From Methylomonas sp. (GTDB lineage Bacteria; Pseudomonadota; Gammaproteobacteria; Methylococcales; Methylomonadaceae): DNA of 9,156 nucleotides. A program made the translations under genes and the position numbers. This document shows positions 6,413 to 9,156 of the stretch, in pieces; within the stretch, counting starts at the first letter, position 1, and the number at the start of each line of letters is the position of its first letter. Below the pieces are notes generated by a model, which was not told the origin of the DNA, ran no database searches, and saw nothing but the letters and a program-made list of their open reading frames with translations. Where the stretch lies: positions 1 through 9,156 of the forward strand of contig JAQTYP010000113.1 of the NCBI GenBank assembly GCA_028688235.1, given 5' to 3'.

Positions 6413-7792
6413 ATGTCAGGCAGAATCGATTTTTCGTTGAATTTTGGTGCGCGTGGAGCGGGAAATGCTCAAAAGCGGGGAGGTGGCTACCGGGTTTATG
6501 TGTTGGGAGCTTTTTCGGGGAGGACCGATGTCGCTTGGGAACAGCGCAAAATTCGCCCCATCGATATCGATAGTTTCGATCAAGTCATGGCTCAGATCAT
6601 GCCGGCCGTGGAACTGGGGGGCGGGAAGGCGTTGTCTTTCGAAACGCTGGAGGATTTTCATCCGGATGTCTGGATGCAGAAAATTTCGATCTTGGCCGAT
6701 TTGCTGGAGCTGAAGCGGCAATTGAGCAATCCAGCGACTGCTGAACAGGCGGCGGCGAAGATCAGGGCGTTTTTGCCTCCTCCTATGGAGTCGCCACAGG
6801 CAATGGAGTCGCCGCAGGAGACAGGCGAGACTCAGGAGCAAATGCTGGAGCGTTTGCTGGGTAGAAGATCGGAAACACCTGTCGTCGAGCCGGACGCAGT
6901 GCAGCGCCTGCTTCAGTGTGTGGTTTCGCCTCATGTCAGCAAGGATGCGCTGCCGGAGCATCAGGTTTTGATCTCCATCATCGATAGGACGGTCGGCCAG
7001 TATCTGAAAGTGTTGTTGCATCGTCCGGATTTTCAATGTTTGGAGGCGTTGTGGTTGGCGACAGCGGGACTGGTGCATGAGGAGTCGTCCGACGAGCATG
7101 GTTTTTTTCTGGTCGATATCGGGCAGGATGAATTGTTGAACGAACTGCAAAGCGGAGGGGGCGCGCTGAAAAACAAATTGTCGGCGCATATCCAGTTTGG
7201 CGATGGCGAGCAGGATGTGTTATTGGTGGGCGACTATCGTGTTGCCGATAACGGTGACGACATGGAGCTGTTGAGATTGTGCAGTCTTTTGGCAAAGGAG
7301 GTCGAGGCTATTTTTCTGATGGCCCCGGATCGTCCGCTGGTTGAGAATGTCATTCTCGGTCAGGCAAACGGTGCGCAGCAATGGGTAGAGTGTCGCAAGC
7401 AAATTTGTTCGGAAAGTTTGGTATTGGCTTATCCGCGCTATTTATTGCGTTTGCCCTACGGCGATAAGCGTAATCCGCTCGAAACTCTGGCTTTTGATGA
7501 ATTGTCCGGGGCTGAGCAAGGGGGAGAGCTGCTATGGGGGAACCCGGCGTTTTTATGCGCGCGTGCTCTGATTCGATCTGGTCAGGCGCAAAGTGCCGAA
7601 GATTCGTTGTTCTTTGGTGATGTTCCGGTTTTTACCTTAGAGCTTGGCGGCGAGCAGTTCTTACGGGCCGGAGCCGAGAGGGTGCTGACCGAAAGTCAAG
7701 GCAATGCATTGCTGGCGAATGGGATCGTGCCGGTAATCGCTTACCATCAGCGTCAAGGTGTCAGATTGCTGTCCCATAATGGGCGGCTATAG
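6413..7792 (+). CDS. TssB-TssC (VipA-VipB) fusion-like sheath protein, orphan
   Basis: In type VI secretion systems, TssB and TssC are separate proteins that co-assemble into the contractile sheath. Here one 459-residue protein carries both signatures. Residues 1-120 look like TssB: RIDFSLNFG, YRVYVLGAFSG (26-36), PIDIDSFDQVM (49-59), LSFETLEDFHPD (74-85) and a terminal helix LADLLELKRQL. Residues 121-160 are a Pro/Glu/Gln-rich linker holding MESPQ twice. Residues 165-459 look like TssC: HRPDFQCLEALW (203-214), LLVGDYR (270-276), YPRYLLRLPYG (340-350), LLWGNPAF (373-380) and a final LTESQGNALLANGIVPV segment. It stops where TssC normally enters its C-terminal gpW/gp25-like domain, and is far shorter than TssB plus TssC (about 660). 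GGGGAG at 6404-6409 supports the ATG. No signal peptide or membrane helix is seen. No other secretion gene is nearby, so function is unknown. Confidence 0.82.
   Translation: MSGRIDFSLNFGARGAGNAQKRGGGYRVYVLGAFSGRTDVAWEQRKIRPIDIDSFDQVMAQIMPAVELGGGKALSFETLEDFHPDVWMQKISILADLLELKRQLSNPATAEQAAAKIRAFLPPPMESPQAMESPQETGETQEQMLERLLGRRSETPVVEPDAVQRLLQCVVSPHVSKDALPEHQVLISIIDRTVGQYLKVLLHRPDFQCLEALWLATAGLVHEESSDEHGFFLVDIGQDELLNELQSGGGALKNKLSAHIQFGDGEQDVLLVGDYRVADNGDDMELLRLCSLLAKEVEAIFLMAPDRPLVENVILGQANGAQQWVECRKQICSESLVLAYPRYLLRLPYGDKRNPLETLAFDELSGAEQGGELLWGNPAFLCARALIRSGQAQSAEDSLFFGDVPVFTLELGGEQFLRAGAERVLTESQGNALLANGIVPVIAYHQRQGVRLLSHNGRL
6785..6820 (+). repeat. 18-bp tandem repeat in the linker of the TssB-TssC-like gene
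   Basis: Two adjacent 18-bp units (6785-6802 and 6803-6820) identical at 15 of 18 positions encode MESPQA and MESPQE. They lie in the low-complexity linker between the two sheath-like domains, suggesting a local duplication that lengthened the linker. Confidence 0.75.
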
Positions 7793-7800
7793 AGTGGGCA

Positions 7801-8601
7801 TCAGGTTTTTTTCAATATCAATTCCAATACCAGTTTACTGCCGAAGTAAGCCAAAAGCAGCAATACGAAGCCGATCAGCGTCCATTGTATGGCTGTTTTG
7901 CCTCGCCAGCCGTATGCGATACGGCCTGCCAACAGGCTGGAAAAGATCATCCAGGCAATGATGGAAAGCACGGTTTTGTGGGCCAAATGCTGGGCAAATA
8001 GATCTTCGATAAATATAAAGCCTGAGAGCAGCGAGGCTGTCAGGAATAGCAATCCCGTGCCTATCATTTGAAACAGCAGCGTTTCCATGGCTTGCAAGGG
8101 AGGAAGGGCTAATATCAGGCGTTTGGGATGATGGCTGCGGAGTTGCTGGTCTTGTAGTGCTAGCAATAGGGCTTGTATCGCGGCGATGTTAAGTAGGCTG
8201 AATGCGACGATAGACGACAGAATATGGATGCTGATTTGCCAGTTGTATGTGCTTAAATGGCGTGGTTTTTCCGGAAAAACCATGTCAAGAATCACCAATA
8301 CGCCTGCAAGCGGAAAAATCGCAAGGCCTAGTTTTTCGACTGGTTTGTCGAGGGCTGCAACCAGTAATAACAGCACGATAAACAAGGCGACGAGCGAGGC
8401 GGTGTCGAAGAAGCTGAAATTGAAGTTGCCGTATTGTTGCAGTGTCAGCAGCAAGTAGGTGCCATGTAATATAGAGCCCAGCCACGCAAGGTAGATGGGT
8501 TTGCTGTGGCGCTCGCATCCCGTGATCAGTTCTCTGATCATTAAAATCGATGCGATCACATAGGCTAAAGCCGAAGGTATGCCGGCGAGGATGCTGTTCA
8601 T
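7801..8601 (-). CDS. ypjD: YpjD, CcsA/HemX-like eight-helix inner-membrane protein
   Basis: A 266-residue very hydrophobic protein with about eight membrane helices (roughly 5-27, 34-54, 66-84, 90-109, 122-149, 168-198, 209-230, 238-263). It belongs to the cytochrome c assembly (CcsA/HemX) superfamily. Conserved-looking histidines are His46 (LHGTY), His126 (SIHILSS) and His208 (HKTVLSIIAW). The C-terminal HKT-SIIAW...GWRG...LAYFGSKLV pattern closely recalls E. coli YpjD. The tryptophan-rich WWD haem-handling motif of true CcsA is absent, so a role in cytochrome c assembly is not supported; the family function is poorly settled. The gene is divergent from ffh, the arrangement known in E. coli, which strengthens the call. 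Its stop is only 8 bp from the stop of the convergent TssBC-like gene. No good Shine-Dalgarno precedes the ATG. Confidence 0.9.
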   Translation of the reverse strand: MNSILAGIPSALAYVIASILMIRELITGCERHSKPIYLAWLGSILHGTYLLLTLQQYGNFNFSFFDTASLVALFIVLLLLVAALDKPVEKLGLAIFPLAGVLVILDMVFPEKPRHLSTYNWQISIHILSSIVAFSLLNIAAIQALLLALQDQQLRSHHPKRLILALPPLQAMETLLFQMIGTGLLFLTASLLSGFIFIEDLFAQHLAHKTVLSIIAWMIFSSLLAGRIAYGWRGKTAIQWTLIGFVLLLLAYFGSKLVLELILKKT

Positions 8602-8630
8602 GGGGATTTACTGTGAATAATCGAAAGGCG

Positions 8631-8658
8631 TTGCTGATAGCTTATGTTAAACTATGCT
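8631..8658 (+). promoter_or_regulatory. Candidate sigma70 promoter of ffh
   Basis: TTGCTG (8631-8636) and TATGCT (8653-8658) are spaced 16 bp apart and lie about 70 bp before the ffh ATG, in the 127-bp ypjD/ffh divergent region. Both hexamers are imperfect. A small inverted repeat CTAAC/GTTAG (8670-8674, 8684-8688) follows. Confidence 0.35.
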
Positions 8659-8728
8659 GTCCGATTGTTCTAACCTGATTCGTGTTAGTAGCTGTCAGCC
8701 TCAATTATAGAAAAACAAAGACGCAGAT

Positions 8729-9156
8729 ATGTTCGACAATTTAACCGACCGCCTTAGCGGAACTCTGAAAAAACTGAAAGGCCAAGGCCGTCTGACCGAG
8801 GCAAATATTCAAGACACCTTGCGCGAAGTTCGTATGGCGCTGCTGGAGGCCGATGTGGCTCTGCCGGTGGTGACCGATTTCATTGGGCAAGTCACCGAGC
8901 GCGCCTTGGGGCAGGAGGTTCAGAACAGTTTGTCGCCGGGGCAGGCTATGATCAAGGTCGTGCAGGCCGAGTTGGTCAGGGTTATGGGTTCTGCCAATGA
9001 GGAATTGAATTTGCGTACACAGCCTCCGGCCATCATCAGGATGGCGGGTTTGCAGGGGGCTGGTAAGACGACGACGGTGGCCAAGTTGGGTCGCCATCTG
9101 AAGGAAAAGAAAAAGAAAAGGGTCGGTGTGGTTAGTGCCGATGTCTATCGGCCGGC
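8729..9156 (+). CDS. ffh: Signal recognition particle protein Ffh (3' partial)
   Basis: Ffh (SRP54) is the GTPase that, with 4.5S RNA, binds signal sequences of nascent membrane proteins and delivers ribosomes to FtsY at the inner membrane. 142 codons are present before the window ends. The N domain occupies about residues 1-95 (MFDNLTDRLSGTLKKLKGQG, LREVRMALLEADVALPVV). The G domain begins with MAGLQGAGKTTTVAKLG, the P-loop GLQGAGKTT being residues 107-115, followed by the G2 region SADVYRP. The rest of the G domain and the methionine-rich M domain lie beyond base 9156. The ATG fits the E. coli N-terminus; the upstream Shine-Dalgarno is weak. It is divergent from ypjD, as in enterobacteria. 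Confidence 0.97.
   Translation, partial: MFDNLTDRLSGTLKKLKGQGRLTEANIQDTLREVRMALLEADVALPVVTDFIGQVTERALGQEVQNSLSPGQAMIKVVQAELVRVMGSANEELNLRTQPPAIIRMAGLQGAGKTTTVAKLGRHLKEKKKKRVGVVSADVYRP

Noticed and set aside
6416..7189. Minus-strand open frame of 257 codons
   Set aside because: Shadow of the TssB-TssC-like gene; Arg/Gln-rich low-complexity product without family features.
6413..7792. Degraded TssC pseudogene
   Set aside because: The frame is intact for 459 codons with a good ribosome site, and motifs of both subunits are kept, so a fusion protein is the better reading.
7770..7812. Terminator for the sheath-like gene (TG-CCCA pairing with TGGGCA, then seven Ts)
   Set aside because: It needs a bulge and an 18-nt loop, and the T-run is 5 nt from the stem, where it also encodes the YpjD C-terminal lysines.

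Overview
This window is ordinary chromosomal DNA of a Gammaproteobacterium. MinC, MinD, MinE, PurC, YpjD and Ffh are all of the gammaproteobacterial type, and ypjD sits head-to-head with ffh as in E. coli. The overall flavour suggests a methanotroph-like lineage (Methylococcales), but that is inference from memory of similar proteins. No rRNA, convincing tRNA, CRISPR array, insertion sequence or phage gene is visible.

Layout. (1) Bases 1-1955, plus strand: the division-site operon minC (5' end cut by the window), minD and minE, tightly packed. A 65-residue winged-helix protein follows about 80 bp downstream. (2) Bases 1956-2349: a gene-free stretch with a short CACGAA-type repeat, a structured segment ending in a T-run (candidate terminator) and a weak promoter-like sequence. 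(3) Bases 2350-5130, plus: one large membrane protein fusing a GH17 glucanase/transglycosylase-like domain to a GT2 glycosyltransferase, probably making and remodelling a beta-glucan. A very clear intrinsic terminator follows. (4) Bases 5299-6195, minus: purC, convergent with the glucan gene. (5) Bases 6413-7792, plus: an unusual 459-residue protein whose N-terminal third resembles the small type VI secretion sheath subunit (TssB/VipA) and whose remainder resembles the large subunit (TssC/VipB), ending before the usual TssC C-terminal domain. (6) Bases 7801-8601, minus: ypjD, an eight-helix CcsA/HemX-like membrane protein. (7) Bases 8729-9156, plus: the 5' part of ffh (SRP54), running out of the window.

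How they work together. MinCDE form the septum-placement oscillator. YpjD and Ffh are linked by conserved neighbourhood. The glucan synthase is a self-contained unit. The TssB-TssC-like fusion is the standout: it sits alone among housekeeping genes, with no ClpV, Hcp, VgrG, baseplate or membrane-complex gene in the window, so it is either an orphan sheath-like protein with a different job or a component of a dispersed system.
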